A stretch of 64,000 nt of DNA from Streptomyces sp. GESEQ-35. Lineage in GTDB: Bacteria; Actinomycetota; Actinomycetes; Streptomycetales; Streptomycetaceae. Positions 1-10,215 of the stretch are shown here, piece by piece. The notes beneath the pieces were generated by a model. That model did not search any database. It was not told the DNA's origin and worked only from the letters and a program-made list of their open reading frames with translations. The stretch lies in assembly GCF_017948485.1 (NCBI RefSeq), contig NZ_JAFFSX010000009.1, positions 186,001-250,000 on the forward strand, in the 5' to 3' direction. The number at the start of each line of letters is the position of its first letter. Within the stretch, counting starts at the first letter, position 1. The translations under genes were made by a program, and so were the position numbers.

Positions 1-1212
1 GCCGGACTTGACCGCTGCCCAGTCACCGGCCTTGACGGAGTAGACGGTGAGCTGCTTGTTGGTCGCGTCACCGTATTCGTCGAAGGCGACCTTGCCGGTC
101 ACGCCGTCGAAGGTGACGTTCTGCATGGCCTCGGTGACCTTGGCGCGGGCGTCGTCGGGAAGCTTGCCGTCGTTGTCCTCGACGACCTTCTTCACGGCTT
201 CGATGATCGCCCAGGCCGAGTCGTAGGAGTAGCCGCCGTAGGCCTCGTAGGCCTCCTTGTAGCCCTCGGTCTTGTAGTTGGCGACGAACTCCTTGGCGGA
301 GGGGAGCGTCTCGACCGGGGCGCCGACGGAGGTGGCGAGGTCGCCGGTTCCGCTGGCGCCGGCCAGCTTGATGAAGTCGGCGCTGTAGATGCCGTCGCCG
401 CCGACCAGCGGGATCTTGGCACCGGCGGCCTTGATCTGCTTGCTCAGCGGACCGGCCTGCGGGTACTCGCCGCCGTAGTAGACGACGTCTGCACCGGAGG
501 TCTTCACCTTGGTGGCGACGGCGGAGAAGTCCTTGGTGTCGGGGTCGATGTGCTCGGTGCCGACGATCTTGCCGCCGAGCTTCTTGAACTCCTCGGAGAA
601 GGTGGCGGCCAGGCCGGCGCCGTACGTCTTCTTGTCGTCGATGACGTAGACGCTCTTCTTCTTGGCGTCGTTGAAGACGTACTGCGCGGCGAACGGGCCC
701 TGGATGGCGTCCGTGGTCGCGGTGCGGAAGTACGACTTGTACGGGCGGGCCTTGGTGGTCTGCCAGTCCGTGCCCTGGGTGAGGGCCGGGTTGGTGTTGG
801 CGGGGGAGACCTCGACCAGCTTGGCGTCGTCGAAGACCTTCTGCATGGACTCGGCGACGGAGGAGTTGAGGGGGCCGACGACGCCGAGGACGTCCTGGTC
901 GGCGACGAGCTTGGTGGCGTTCTGCTGGCCCGAGGAGGGCTGCGCCTGGTCGTCGAGGGCCTGGATCTCGAAGGTGACGCCGTCGACGTACTTTTCCTTG
1001 TTGGCCGTCTTGGCGGCGAGGTCGACGGAGTTCTTGATGCCGAGGCCCAGTGCGGACAGGTCGCCGGTCAGCGGGGCATCGACACCGATGACGACCTTGG
1101 TGCCTCCGCTGTCCGAGCCGCCGCCGTCCTCGTCGCGAGAGCCGCAGGCGGTGAGGGTGAGCGCTCCCGCCGCCAGCGCGGCGGTTATGGCGATGAGTGA
1201 ACGTTGACGCAC
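1..1212 (-). CDS. Branched-chain amino-acid ABC transporter substrate-binding lipoprotein (3' end cut by window)
   Basis: Extracytoplasmic receptor of a Liv-type ABC importer. The GTG start gives a short basic signal peptide ending in the lipobox LTAC with Cys at residue 23, so a lipoprotein is predicted. From about residue 37 the sequence reads as a type 1 periplasmic-binding fold (VVIGVDAPLTGDLSALG, then VVGPLNSSVAESM, later YYGGEYPQAGPLSKQ), typical of LivK/LivJ. 404 codons are visible and the reading frame is still open at base 1, so the C-terminus lies outside. The permease and ATPase genes would be expected beyond the left edge. The ligand cannot be read from sequence; Leu/Ile/Val is the usual family assignment. 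Confidence 0.9.
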   Translation of the reverse strand, partial: MRQRSLIAITAALAAGALTLTACGSRDEDGGGSDSGGTKVVIGVDAPLTGDLSALGLGIKNSVDLAAKTANKEKYVDGVTFEIQALDDQAQPSSGQQNATKLVADQDVLGVVGPLNSSVAESMQKVFDDAKLVEVSPANTNPALTQGTDWQTTKARPYKSYFRTATTDAIQGPFAAQYVFNDAKKKSVYVIDDKKTYGAGLAATFSEEFKKLGGKIVGTEHIDPDTKDFSAVATKVKTSGADVVYYGGEYPQAGPLSKQIKAAGAKIPLVGGDGIYSADFIKLAGASGTGDLATSVGAPVETLPSAKEFVANYKTEGYKEAYEAYGGYSYDSAWAIIEAVKKVVEDNDGKLPDDARAKVTEAMQNVTFDGVTGKVAFDEYGDATNKQLTVYSVKAGDWAAVKSG

Positions 1213-1321
1213 GATCAGTCCTTTCCCTGGCGCGGCCCTTCCCCCTGGAAGAGGCCGAGTCGAGCGCTGGACGCTGGACCGAAGTGGTTCGAATCCGACG
1301 GCGCGGTGACTGGCCGTGACT

Positions 1322-2122
1322 CTAAGCGGGTAGAGGGAACCTGGAGGAGTGTCTGGCCAAGGCTGTGACGCTCTTGTTATGACACGACGTAATGCAGAGC
1401 GGTACTCGATGGGCGGAAGAGTAGAATTCCGGCCGATTTGCCCCGTCCGCATAGTGAGAACCCGCAGGAAGCGCCGCGAGGGTTTCAGTAGTGTTCTTGG
1501 GGTTTGGTAGTGACATGGAATCGTTGCCGCAAGCTACTTGAAGGGCTTCTGAGAGGTCCTGTGAATAGCGCTCGCCCAGGATGAAACTGTGGTCCTCTAT
1601 TGCGCGCGTATTACGCAGAGTTACGTCCAGGAAAGGAAGTCCGGCATCCGTCGGCACATGTGCGCAATCCGTGACATGCATGGTGATCACGATCCTGCGA
1701 GGAAATTCGGGCCTGGTACGGAACGGAGGCCGGGGTGCCGAGGTCAGGGAAAGCCCGGAGTAGGGCTGGCTGATGCGCTCCATGGTCACCGGCGCGCCGG
1801 ACCCTGGGATGACCATGACCAGGATCGCGAAACTGAAGCTGCCGCTCGGGCTGTTCGCCGGCGGGAGTTCCCGGCCCAGGTAGTCCATGTCGACGGTCTG
1901 GGAGGGGAATGCGGGAGGGTCAGGCTCCGGCTCCTGCGGGCGGGTGGCGTAGAGGTAGCCCCCGCCCACGAGTGCGACGGCGGCCGCTGCGGATGCGATG
2001 AGGGTACGGCGGTGCCGGGCGCAGAGGGCTGCCAGGCGTCCGTGCGGGGCTTGGGGGAAGGGTTCGGCGGAGTCCCACGCGCGCGTGTCCTCGCCCGGCT
2101 CGACGGGGCCGACGCCGCTCAC
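1322..2122 (-). CDS. Hypothetical membrane-anchored protein
   Basis: Unrecognised 266-residue protein. A cytoplasmic N-terminus of about 40 residues precedes one hydrophobic segment (LIASAAAAVALVGGGYLYA, about 41-59), then an extracellular region with FLDVTLRN and HSFILGERYSQDL, as in conserved Streptomyces 'Tat-like secreted' hypotheticals. Its GTG start overlaps the stop of the upstream lipoprotein gene by 4 nt (GTGA), so the two are translationally coupled and probably work together at the membrane. The last 60 or so codons (after VACGND) have lower GC and look unlike the rest. The tail may be read-through past an older stop. No function can be assigned. Confidence 0.75.
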   Translation of the reverse strand: MSGVGPVEPGEDTRAWDSAEPFPQAPHGRLAALCARHRRTLIASAAAAVALVGGGYLYATRPQEPEPDPPAFPSQTVDMDYLGRELPPANSPSGSFSFAILVMVIPGSGAPVTMERISQPYSGLSLTSAPRPPFRTRPEFPRRIVITMHVTDCAHVPTDAGLPFLDVTLRNTRAIEDHSFILGERYSQDLSEALQVACGNDSMSLPNPKNTTETLAALPAGSHYADGANRPEFYSSAHRVPLCITSCHNKSVTALARHSSRFPLPA

Positions 2123-2535
2123 TGCCAGGGGCCTTCGGTCGGGCCGCCGTCGCGGTACAAGTCCGTGCAGCCCGCGCGCACTTCGCGGTCGATCAGTCGC
2201 TCCGCGGCCGCCGCCCCCGCGCGCTCGCGTTCGGCCCGGGCGGCGTCCACGACGTCCCTGAGGAGCTCGTACTGCCCGTTGGACAGGCCCATCGACTGGT
2301 AGTCCCCGTAGGTGTCGCTGTCCAGTACCTCACGCGACCAGTACGAGACGATCCGCGTGCACAGGTCCTCCGGTGGTGTCGCCGGCGCCGACGGTGAGCG
2401 GGAACCGGCCTGCGCTCCCGTCTCCGCGGCAGTCCCGTCCGGCGCTCCGGTGTTCCCGCAGCCCGTGGCCGCGCAGCCCGTCAGGAGCACCAGTGCGAGC
2501 GCCGCACCCGGCCGGAGGGGCCGTTCCGTTCCCAT
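2119..2535 (-). CDS. Small putative lipoprotein
   Basis: 138 residues with a classic lipoprotein signal: basic start, hydrophobic ALALVLL, lipobox LTGC with Cys at 21 (a second Cys at 26). The mature part holds a Cys-containing helical region (LCTRIVSYWSREVLDSDTYGDYQSMGLSNGQYELL) and a second conserved Cys near the C-terminus (RAGCTDLY), which could form a disulfide outside the cell. It is the first gene of a coupled pair with the membrane protein downstream (4-nt overlap). Function unknown; the pair is probably an envelope unit of streptomycetes. Confidence 0.8.
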   Translation of the reverse strand: MGTERPLRPGAALALVLLTGCAATGCGNTGAPDGTAAETGAQAGSRSPSAPATPPEDLCTRIVSYWSREVLDSDTYGDYQSMGLSNGQYELLRDVVDAARAERERAGAAAAERLIDREVRAGCTDLYRDGGPTEGPWQ

Positions 2536-2606
2536 GCCATGACGCTAAGCCGCCGAGTGCCCGGGATCAACGGTGCTGCGGACGCGGGGAGTTGCTTCAC
2601 CCCGGT

Positions 2607-3095
2607 TCAGCCCGCCGCCCGAATCCGCGCGGCGTCCCCGGGGTTCACGTCCCGCAGCATGCAGGTCAGCCGTGCGCTGCACACCCGCTTGCCTGCCTCG
2701 TCGCTGATGACGATCTCGTACGTCGCCGTGGAGCGCCCTCGGTGCAGGGGGGTGGCCACGCCGGTCACGAGCCCGGAGCGGGCGCCCCGGTGGTGGGTGC
2801 AGTTGAGGTCGACTCCTACGGCGATCTTGGAGCTGCCGGCGTGGAGCATGGAGCCGACGGAGCCGAGGGTCTCGGCGAGCACGGCGGAGGCGCCGCCGTG
2901 CAGCAGTCCGTACGGCTGGGTGTTGCCCTCGACCGGCATGGTGCCGACGACGCGGTCCGCCGAGGCCTCGACGATCTCCACGCCCATGCGCGTGCCCAGG
3001 TGTCCGGCCGAGAACATGGCGATGAGGTCGACGCCGAGCGCGGCGTACTCGTCGATGACCTCTTGCGGGAACTTCACGTGCTGCTGCTCGCCCAT
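2607..3095 (-). CDS. PaaI-type hotdog thioesterase
   Basis: 162-residue single hotdog domain, the normal size of the PaaI/4-hydroxybenzoyl-CoA thioesterase group, which hydrolyses acyl- or aryl-CoA esters in the cytoplasm. The family signature YGLLHGGASAVLAET is at residues 62-76, with His66-Gly67-Gly68 and the usual acidic catalytic residue Glu75. I chose the ATG at 3095 because the longer upstream frame runs into the intergenic palindrome. A perfect 9-bp inverted repeat (3142-3163) lies about 50 bp upstream of this start and resembles a TetR-family operator. The substrate cannot be inferred; a housekeeping CoA-ester clearing role is typical. Confidence 0.88.
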   Translation of the reverse strand: MGEQQHVKFPQEVIDEYAALGVDLIAMFSAGHLGTRMGVEIVEASADRVVGTMPVEGNTQPYGLLHGGASAVLAETLGSVGSMLHAGSSKIAVGVDLNCTHHRGARSGLVTGVATPLHRGRSTATYEIVISDEAGKRVCSARLTCMLRDVNPGDAARIRAAG

Positions 3096-3141
3096 GGGGC
3101 CCGGCTCCGTTTCGTCGGCGGTCGCGTGTGTCGGTCGCAGT

Positions 3142-3156
3142 CGACTGAGCAAACGC

Positions 3157-3163
<7 letters not shown>
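3142..3163. promoter_or_regulatory. Inverted repeat CGACTGAGC-N4-GCTCAGTCG
   Basis: Perfect 9-bp arms around AAAC. It overlaps the stop codon of the molybdoenzyme gene (3157-3159) and sits 47-68 bp upstream of the thioesterase ATG. The core TGAGC-N4-GCTCA resembles operators of TetR-family acyl-CoA regulators. It could instead be a short 3' hairpin of the upstream gene, but no T-run follows. No TetR gene lies in the window. Confidence 0.5.
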
Positions 3164-5436
<2,273 letters not shown>

Positions 5437-5594
5437 CGCACGCTCTCCTATACGACTGCTGCCACTGCGTGTGTGAGGTACATCTCCGATCCTCCCACGC
5501 GCCGGTGACAACGATCGAGGTCGGTCTAGGCGCAGGGCGCAGGCACTGCCTGCGGGGACCAGCCGGGCACCGCCGATCCGTCGGTGGGTCCCGA

Positions 5595-5617
5595 CTGTCA
5601 GTGCCACGTGGCAGGAT
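5595..5617 (+). promoter_or_regulatory. DNA-damage type promoter of polA
   Basis: CTGTCAGTG, an 8-nt spacer and CAGGAT fit the RecA-independent (PafBC-type) damage promoter TTGTCRGTG-N8-TAnnnT, with deviations at the first base of each element. The GTG start lies 7 nt after the -10, so the transcript is predicted to be leaderless. Confidence 0.6.
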
Positions 5618-5624
5618 CGGGGAC

Positions 5625-8351
5625 GTGGCAGAAACAGCATCGAAGAAGACCGACAGCGCCCCCGGCGGCGACCGCCCGCGGCTGATGCTCATGGACGGGC
5701 ACTCGCTGGCCTACCGCGCGTTCTTCGCGCTGCCCGCGGAGAACTTCACGACCGCGACGGGCCAGCCGACGAACGCGATCTACGGCTTCGCGTCGATGCT
5801 GGCCAACACGCTGCGCGACGAGGCGCCCACCCACTTCGCGGTGGCCTTCGACGTCTCCCGCAAGACCTGGCGCTCCGAGGAGTTCACGGAGTACAAGGCG
5901 AACCGCTCCAAGACCCCGGACGAGTTCAAGGGCCAGGTCGAGCTGATCGGCGAGCTGCTGGACACCATGCACGCACAGCGTTTCGCGGTGGACGGCTTCG
6001 AGGCGGACGACGTGATCGCCACCCTCGCGACCCAGGCCGAGGCCAACGGCTTCGAGGTGCTGATCGTCACCGGCGACCGGGACTCCTTCCAGCTGGTCTC
6101 CGAGCACACCACGGTGCTGTATCCGACGAAGGGCGTCTCCGAGCTGACCCGCTTCACCCCGGAGAAGGTCTTCGAGAAGTACGGATTGACGCCGGCGCAG
6201 TACCCCGACTTCGCGGCCCTGCGCGGCGACCCGTCCGACAACCTGCCGGGCATCCCGGGCGTCGGCGAGAAGACCGCCGCGAAGTGGATCAACCAGTTCG
6301 GCTCCTTCGCGGAGCTGGTCGAGCGCGTCGACGAGGTCAAGGGCAAGGCCGGGCAGAACCTGCGCGATCACCTGGAGGCGGTCAAGCTCAACCGCCGGCT
6401 CACCGAGCTGGAGCGGCAGGTCGAGCTGCCGAAGACCGTCACCGACCTCGAGCGCGCGCCGTACGACCGCAAGGCGGTGGCGATGGTGCTGGACACCCTG
6501 GAGATCCGCAACCCCTCGCTGCGCGAGCGCCTCTTCGCCGTCGACCCCGGCGCCGAGGAGGCCGAGTCCACCCCGGTCTCCACGGAGGGCGTCGAGCTGG
6601 ACGGCAAGGTGCTCACCACCGGCGAGCTCGCTCCCTGGCTCACCGAGCACGGCACCGACACCCTCGGCATCGCCACCGTCGACACCTGGGCGCTCGGCGC
6701 GGGCTCGGTCGCCGAGGTCGCGCTGGCCGCGCCCGGGGGAGCCGCCGCCTGGTTCGACCCCGCCCAGCTGGACGAGGCCGACGAGACGGCGTTCGCCGCC
6801 TGGCTGGCCGACGCGGGCCGCCCCAAGGTCTTCCACAACGCCAAGGGCGCCATGCGCGTCTGCGCCGAGCACGGCTGGACCGTCGACGGCGTGACCATGG
6901 ACACCGCACTCGCCGCCTACCTGGTCAAGCCGGGCCGCCGCTCCTTCGACCTGGACGCGCTGTCCCTGGAATACCTCCACCGCGAGCTCGCCCCCGCCGC
7001 CGCGGCCGACGGCCAGCTCGCCTTCGGCACGGACGACGGCGCCGAGGCCGACGCCCTGATGATCCAGGCCCGCGCCATCCTCGACCTCGGCGAAGCCTTC
7101 GGCGAGCGGCTCAAGGAGGTCGGCGCCGCGGACCTCCTGCGGGACGTGGAGCTGCCGACCTCCGCGCTGCTGGCCCGTATGGAGCGGCACGGCATCGCCG
7201 CCGACAAGGCCCATCTGGAGGCCATGGAGCAGATGTTCGCCGGCGCCGTGCAGCAGGCCGTGAAGGAGGCGCACGCGGCGGCCGGGCACGAGTTCAACCT
7301 GGGCTCGCCCAAGCAGCTCCAGGAGGTCCTCTTCGGCGAGCTGGCCCTGCCCAAGACCAAGCGCACCAAGACCGGCTACACCACCGACGCCGACGCGCTG
7401 GCGTGGCTCGCCGCCCAAACGGACAACGAACTGCCGGTGATCATGCTCCGCCACCGTGAGCAGGCCAAGCTGCGCGTCACGGTGGAGGGCCTGATCAAGA
7501 CGGTCGCGGCGGACGGCCGTATCCACACCACCTTCAACCAGACCGTCGCGGCGACGGGCCGCCTGTCGTCGACCGACCCGAACCTCCAGAACATCCCCGT
7601 GCGCACCGACGAGGGCCGGGCGATCCGCCGCGGCTTCGTCGTCGGCGAGGGCTTCGAGTCCCTGATGACGGCGGACTACAGCCAGATCGAACTGCGCGTG
7701 ATGGCCCACCTCTCCGAGGACGAGGGCCTGATCGAGGCGTTCACCTCGGGCGAGGACCTGCACACCACGGCGGCCTCGCAGGTGTTCGCAGTCGAGCCCG
7801 CCGGGGTGGACGCGGAGATGCGCCGCAAGATCAAGGCGATGTCGTACGGCCTGGCGTACGGCCTGTCGGCCTTCGGCCTCTCCCAGCAGCTGAACATCGA
7901 GGCGGCCGAGGCGCGTGCCCTGATGGACGCGTACTTCGAGCGCTTCGGCGGCGTGCGGGACTATCTGCGCCGGGCGGTCGACGAGGCACGGGCGACCGGC
8001 TACACGGCGACGCTCTTCGGCCGTCGCCGCTACCTCCCCGACCTCAACAGCGACAACCGCCAGCGCCGCGAGGCGGCCGAGCGCATGGCCCTCAACGCCC
8101 CCATCCAGGGCACGGCGGCCGACATCGTCAAGATCGCCATGCTCAACGTCGACCGGGCCCTGCGCGAGGCCGGCCTCACCTCCCGCATGCTGCTCCAGGT
8201 CCACGACGAAATCGTCCTGGAGATCGCCCCCGGAGAGCGTGCCGCCACGGAGGAACTCGTCCGCCGTGAAATGGCCGCCGCCGTCCACCTCAGCGTCCCC
8301 CTGGGCGTCTCGGTGGGCGCGGGCCCGGACTGGGAGTCGGCGGCACACTAA
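5625..8351 (+). CDS. polA: DNA polymerase I
   Basis: 908-residue DNA polymerase I for Okazaki-fragment maturation and repair synthesis. N-terminal 5'-3' exonuclease domain (LMLMDGHSLAYRAFF, then LRGDPSDNLPGIPGVGEKTA), a middle 3'-5' exonuclease-like domain lacking an obvious catalytic DxE, and the polymerase domain. Motif A is DYSQIELRVMAHL (about residue 683), motif B RRKIKAMSYGLAYG, motif C QVHDEIVLE (about 857). The start is the GTG giving MAETASKK, as in other streptomycete PolA proteins; there is no Shine-Dalgarno, and the damage-type -10 ends 7 nt upstream, which supports a leaderless mRNA. A large inverted repeat begins 29 nt after the stop. Confidence 0.98.
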   Translation: MAETASKKTDSAPGGDRPRLMLMDGHSLAYRAFFALPAENFTTATGQPTNAIYGFASMLANTLRDEAPTHFAVAFDVSRKTWRSEEFTEYKANRSKTPDEFKGQVELIGELLDTMHAQRFAVDGFEADDVIATLATQAEANGFEVLIVTGDRDSFQLVSEHTTVLYPTKGVSELTRFTPEKVFEKYGLTPAQYPDFAALRGDPSDNLPGIPGVGEKTAAKWINQFGSFAELVERVDEVKGKAGQNLRDHLEAVKLNRRLTELERQVELPKTVTDLERAPYDRKAVAMVLDTLEIRNPSLRERLFAVDPGAEEAESTPVSTEGVELDGKVLTTGELAPWLTEHGTDTLGIATVDTWALGAGSVAEVALAAPGGAAAWFDPAQLDEADETAFAAWLADAGRPKVFHNAKGAMRVCAEHGWTVDGVTMDTALAAYLVKPGRRSFDLDALSLEYLHRELAPAAAADGQLAFGTDDGAEADALMIQARAILDLGEAFGERLKEVGAADLLRDVELPTSALLARMERHGIAADKAHLEAMEQMFAGAVQQAVKEAHAAAGHEFNLGSPKQLQEVLFGELALPKTKRTKTGYTTDADALAWLAAQTDNELPVIMLRHREQAKLRVTVEGLIKTVAADGRIHTTFNQTVAATGRLSSTDPNLQNIPVRTDEGRAIRRGFVVGEGFESLMTADYSQIELRVMAHLSEDEGLIEAFTSGEDLHTTAASQVFAVEPAGVDAEMRRKIKAMSYGLAYGLSAFGLSQQLNIEAAEARALMDAYFERFGGVRDYLRRAVDEARATGYTATLFGRRRYLPDLNSDNRQRREAAERMALNAPIQGTAADIVKIAMLNVDRALREAGLTSRMLLQVHDEIVLEIAPGERAATEELVRREMAAAVHLSVPLGVSVGAGPDWESAAH

Positions 8352-8379
8352 GCTCCGCTGGATCTGCGGTTCGTTCACC

Positions 8380-8427
8380 GCGGGCCGGTGGGGGCTGGTC
8401 GCGCAGTTCCCCGCGCCCCTTGGGGCG
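8380..8427 (+). repeat. Dispersed GC-rich repeat, copy 1 (left arm of inverted pair)
   Basis: First of five copies of a roughly 50-bp repeat with the core CGCGCAGTTCCCCGCGCCCC followed by a short self-complementary end (CCCCTTGGGG). It begins 29 bp after the polA stop. With copy 2 it makes a nearly perfect 48/49-nt inverted repeat. Confidence 0.85.
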
Positions 8428-8498
8428 TTGCAGTCTCGCCTGCCGACAGCACAGGGTGGCCCGAGTGCCGAGTCAGCAATGACTCACCCGGCACTCAG
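8428..8498. other. Spacer of the polA-downstream inverted repeat, with nested hairpin
   Basis: The 71-bp centre between the two repeat arms is itself foldable: GAGTGCCGAGTCA near 8463 pairs with TGACTCA and GGCACTC near 8480-8496 around a small bulge. The gene-free interval 8352-8668 therefore consists almost wholly of one large nested palindrome. Confidence 0.6.
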
Positions 8499-8547
8499 CG
8501 CCCCAAAGGGGCGCGGGGAACTGCGCGACAAGCCCCCACCGGCCCGC
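8499..8547 (-). repeat. Dispersed GC-rich repeat, copy 2 (right arm of inverted pair)
   Basis: Inverted copy of 8380-8427 with only about two differences (one substitution and one extra A/T in the terminal loop). The remaining bases to 8668 hold no other feature that I can support. Confidence 0.85.
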
Positions 8548-8668
8548 AGCCCCGACACAACCCTTACCCGGCAGACGCTCAGGGACCCGGCCCCACCCCC
8601 GGAGGGCCCGTCACCCACGTGGCCCCCGCGAAGACGCCCCCGCCCCCGCCGCCCGCAAAGATGCCCGC

Positions 8669-9070
8669 ATGGGTATACGCATGCTCAACCGCCGGACGGC
8701 GTGGGCACAGGCGCAGGCGAACGCCGCCGCGGCCCCGTCCACGCCGCCCTCACCGGTCCCGGTCTTCTCGGCCGCCGCAAGCACCGCCCGCATCCCCACC
8801 GACCTGCCGGCAGCCCTCCGCGGGGCGACCGCAGGGCTACGGCACCGTCTCACCCGCCGCGAACAGGCCGCCGTACACCTCCCCGGGAAGAAACCCGACT
8901 GGCGTCTCTGGACCGACCTGGCCCGCAGCTACATGGCCCTCGTTCTCTCCCGGCTGCCCCGGTCCCGTCCCGTGCAGACCGTCACCGTGTTCATCGCGAG
9001 CGGGTCCACCGTCAGCGGGCGACCGGACGGCTCCGCTCCGGAACCGCCGGGGACCCGCGCCACACCCTGA
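8669..9070 (+). CDS. Hypothetical protein
   Basis: 133-residue protein that I do not recognise. Codon use in this frame is strongly G/C at third positions, which supports real coding. The N-terminal part is Ala/Pro-rich and low complexity; the middle part (LTRREQAAVHLPGKKPDWRLWTDLARSYMALVLSR) reads like a short folded helical segment. No signal peptide or membrane segment is clear. Its last 59 bp overlap the 3' end of the convergent DUF4184 gene, so either the true stop region is dispensable or the two are antisense-coupled. The ATG at 8669 has only a weak ribosome-binding site. Confidence 0.55.
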   Translation: MGIRMLNRRTAWAQAQANAAAAPSTPPSPVPVFSAAASTARIPTDLPAALRGATAGLRHRLTRREQAAVHLPGKKPDWRLWTDLARSYMALVLSRLPRSRPVQTVTVFIASGSTVSGRPDGSAPEPPGTRATP

Positions 9071-9902
9071 CGCCGACGGCGTACAGCAGCAGCCCCACGA
9101 CCAGGCCGGCGCCCGCCCCGAAGCACAGGGTCGGAATCAGTTCCCAGGGTTTCGCGGTGGAGCCCCAGTACGCCCACCCGTCGCCCACCACCGCCCTTGC
9201 AGGAGCCGCTTCGCGGCGCAGTTCCCATACGCGCGCCGCCCGCTGCACCGCCCCCACCACCGCACACCCGCCGATCACGGCACCGGCGGTCCACCGGTCC
9301 CGTACCGACAGAGAAGGCACCCCGACCGGCTCGACCGCCGGCGCTCGCCGCAGCGCGTACGCCACGAACGCGGCGATCACGAGCGCGGCGACCGCCGAGC
9401 CGCCGTACTGGAGGTACCAGTACAAGGGCGAGCCCGCCACCTCCTCGCCCAGGACGGGAAACATCCGCATCCCCCACCGGTCGAGATGCGTGAACGCGTC
9501 CCACACGACATGGGTCAGCGCGCCGAGCACGGCGGAGACGTACCACCACGCCACCAGCGAAGGCCGTACACGCGCGCGTGGCGCCCCGCAGCGCAGCAAG
9601 GAGGCCACCCGGCCCTGCCGCTCCCGTGGCAGCAGTGCCACCAGAGGTTCACGCGCCAGCAGCCACAGCCCCACGAGAGCCCAGGCGATGACCACATCGA
9701 CGGTGAAGACGCCGGCGAACGAGTGCGTGACATCGCCGAACTCCATCGCCCCGGACAGGACACTCGCCGCGTAATAGGTCATGTCGGGCGCGAAGGAACC
9801 GGCCACGAGGACGGCCGGTACGAGCGGGCCGCGGCCGGTTCCGTCGGGTCGCAGGGCGGGCAGCACGGCCGCCGCATGGCTCAGCGTGAACGGCAACTGC
9901 AT
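9012..9902 (-). CDS. DUF4184 family integral membrane protein
   Basis: 296-residue polytopic membrane protein. It opens with the DUF4184 signature MQLPFTLSHAAAVLPALR and has HVVWDAFTHLDRWG in the middle, with His/Asp residues like those of metal-dependent membrane hydrolases (LexA-binding/YdjM-like 'inner membrane metal-dependent' families). About six or seven hydrophobic segments are visible. The ATG at 9902 gives exactly the conserved N-terminus; upstream codons are out of character. Function is unknown. It is divergent from the lytic transglycosylase gene and convergent with the small gene at 8669. Confidence 0.85.
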   Translation of the reverse strand: MQLPFTLSHAAAVLPALRPDGTGRGPLVPAVLVAGSFAPDMTYYAASVLSGAMEFGDVTHSFAGVFTVDVVIAWALVGLWLLAREPLVALLPRERQGRVASLLRCGAPRARVRPSLVAWWYVSAVLGALTHVVWDAFTHLDRWGMRMFPVLGEEVAGSPLYWYLQYGGSAVAALVIAAFVAYALRRAPAVEPVGVPSLSVRDRWTAGAVIGGCAVVGAVQRAARVWELRREAAPARAVVGDGWAYWGSTAKPWELIPTLCFGAGAGLVVGLLLYAVGVRVWRGSPAVPERSRPVAR

Positions 9903-10215
9903 CCCCCGCGACGGACGTTGGCGGACCTGCCGGTCCTGATGATCACCAGCGTCCAGTATGCGGGATGACCGGGGCCGCCGCGGCGGCCCAACGACATATG
10001 GCCAACCGGTTAAGACCCGGCTCGAACGGGTGCCCGTGCAAAGCAAGTTGTCGTAGGGTCACGTGAGTCGGCATACCGAGAAGCGTGACCGGCCACTCGA
10101 AACAGAACACCGTAGGCGCCGCGAGGGCAACCCCCGCGGCGGGCCGATCGTCACTACAGGGCGAACAGAGCAGCTGGAGAGGGGCGCAGAGCGCCCCACG
10201 GGAGGGGTTCACGTT
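9903..10215. other. Divergent intergenic region with perfect palindrome and leader hairpin
   Basis: 313 bp without a gene. It holds an 18-bp perfect palindrome (GGGCCGCCGCGGCGGCCC, 9972-9989), a weak promoter candidate (TTGTCG at 10048-10053, 18-nt spacer, CATACC) and a 7-bp stem with triloop (10181-10197) immediately before the ribosome-binding site GGAGGGG (10201-10207) of the transglycosylase gene. The last hairpin could occlude or expose the start. Confidence 0.45.

Noticed and set aside
10063..10215. c-di-AMP (ydaO) riboswitch upstream of the lytic transglycosylase
   Set aside because: The conserved core of known ydaO RNAs (for example the ACCCGACAGCTAAC-like 3' part) is not visible; only a hairpin near the ribosome-binding site is.
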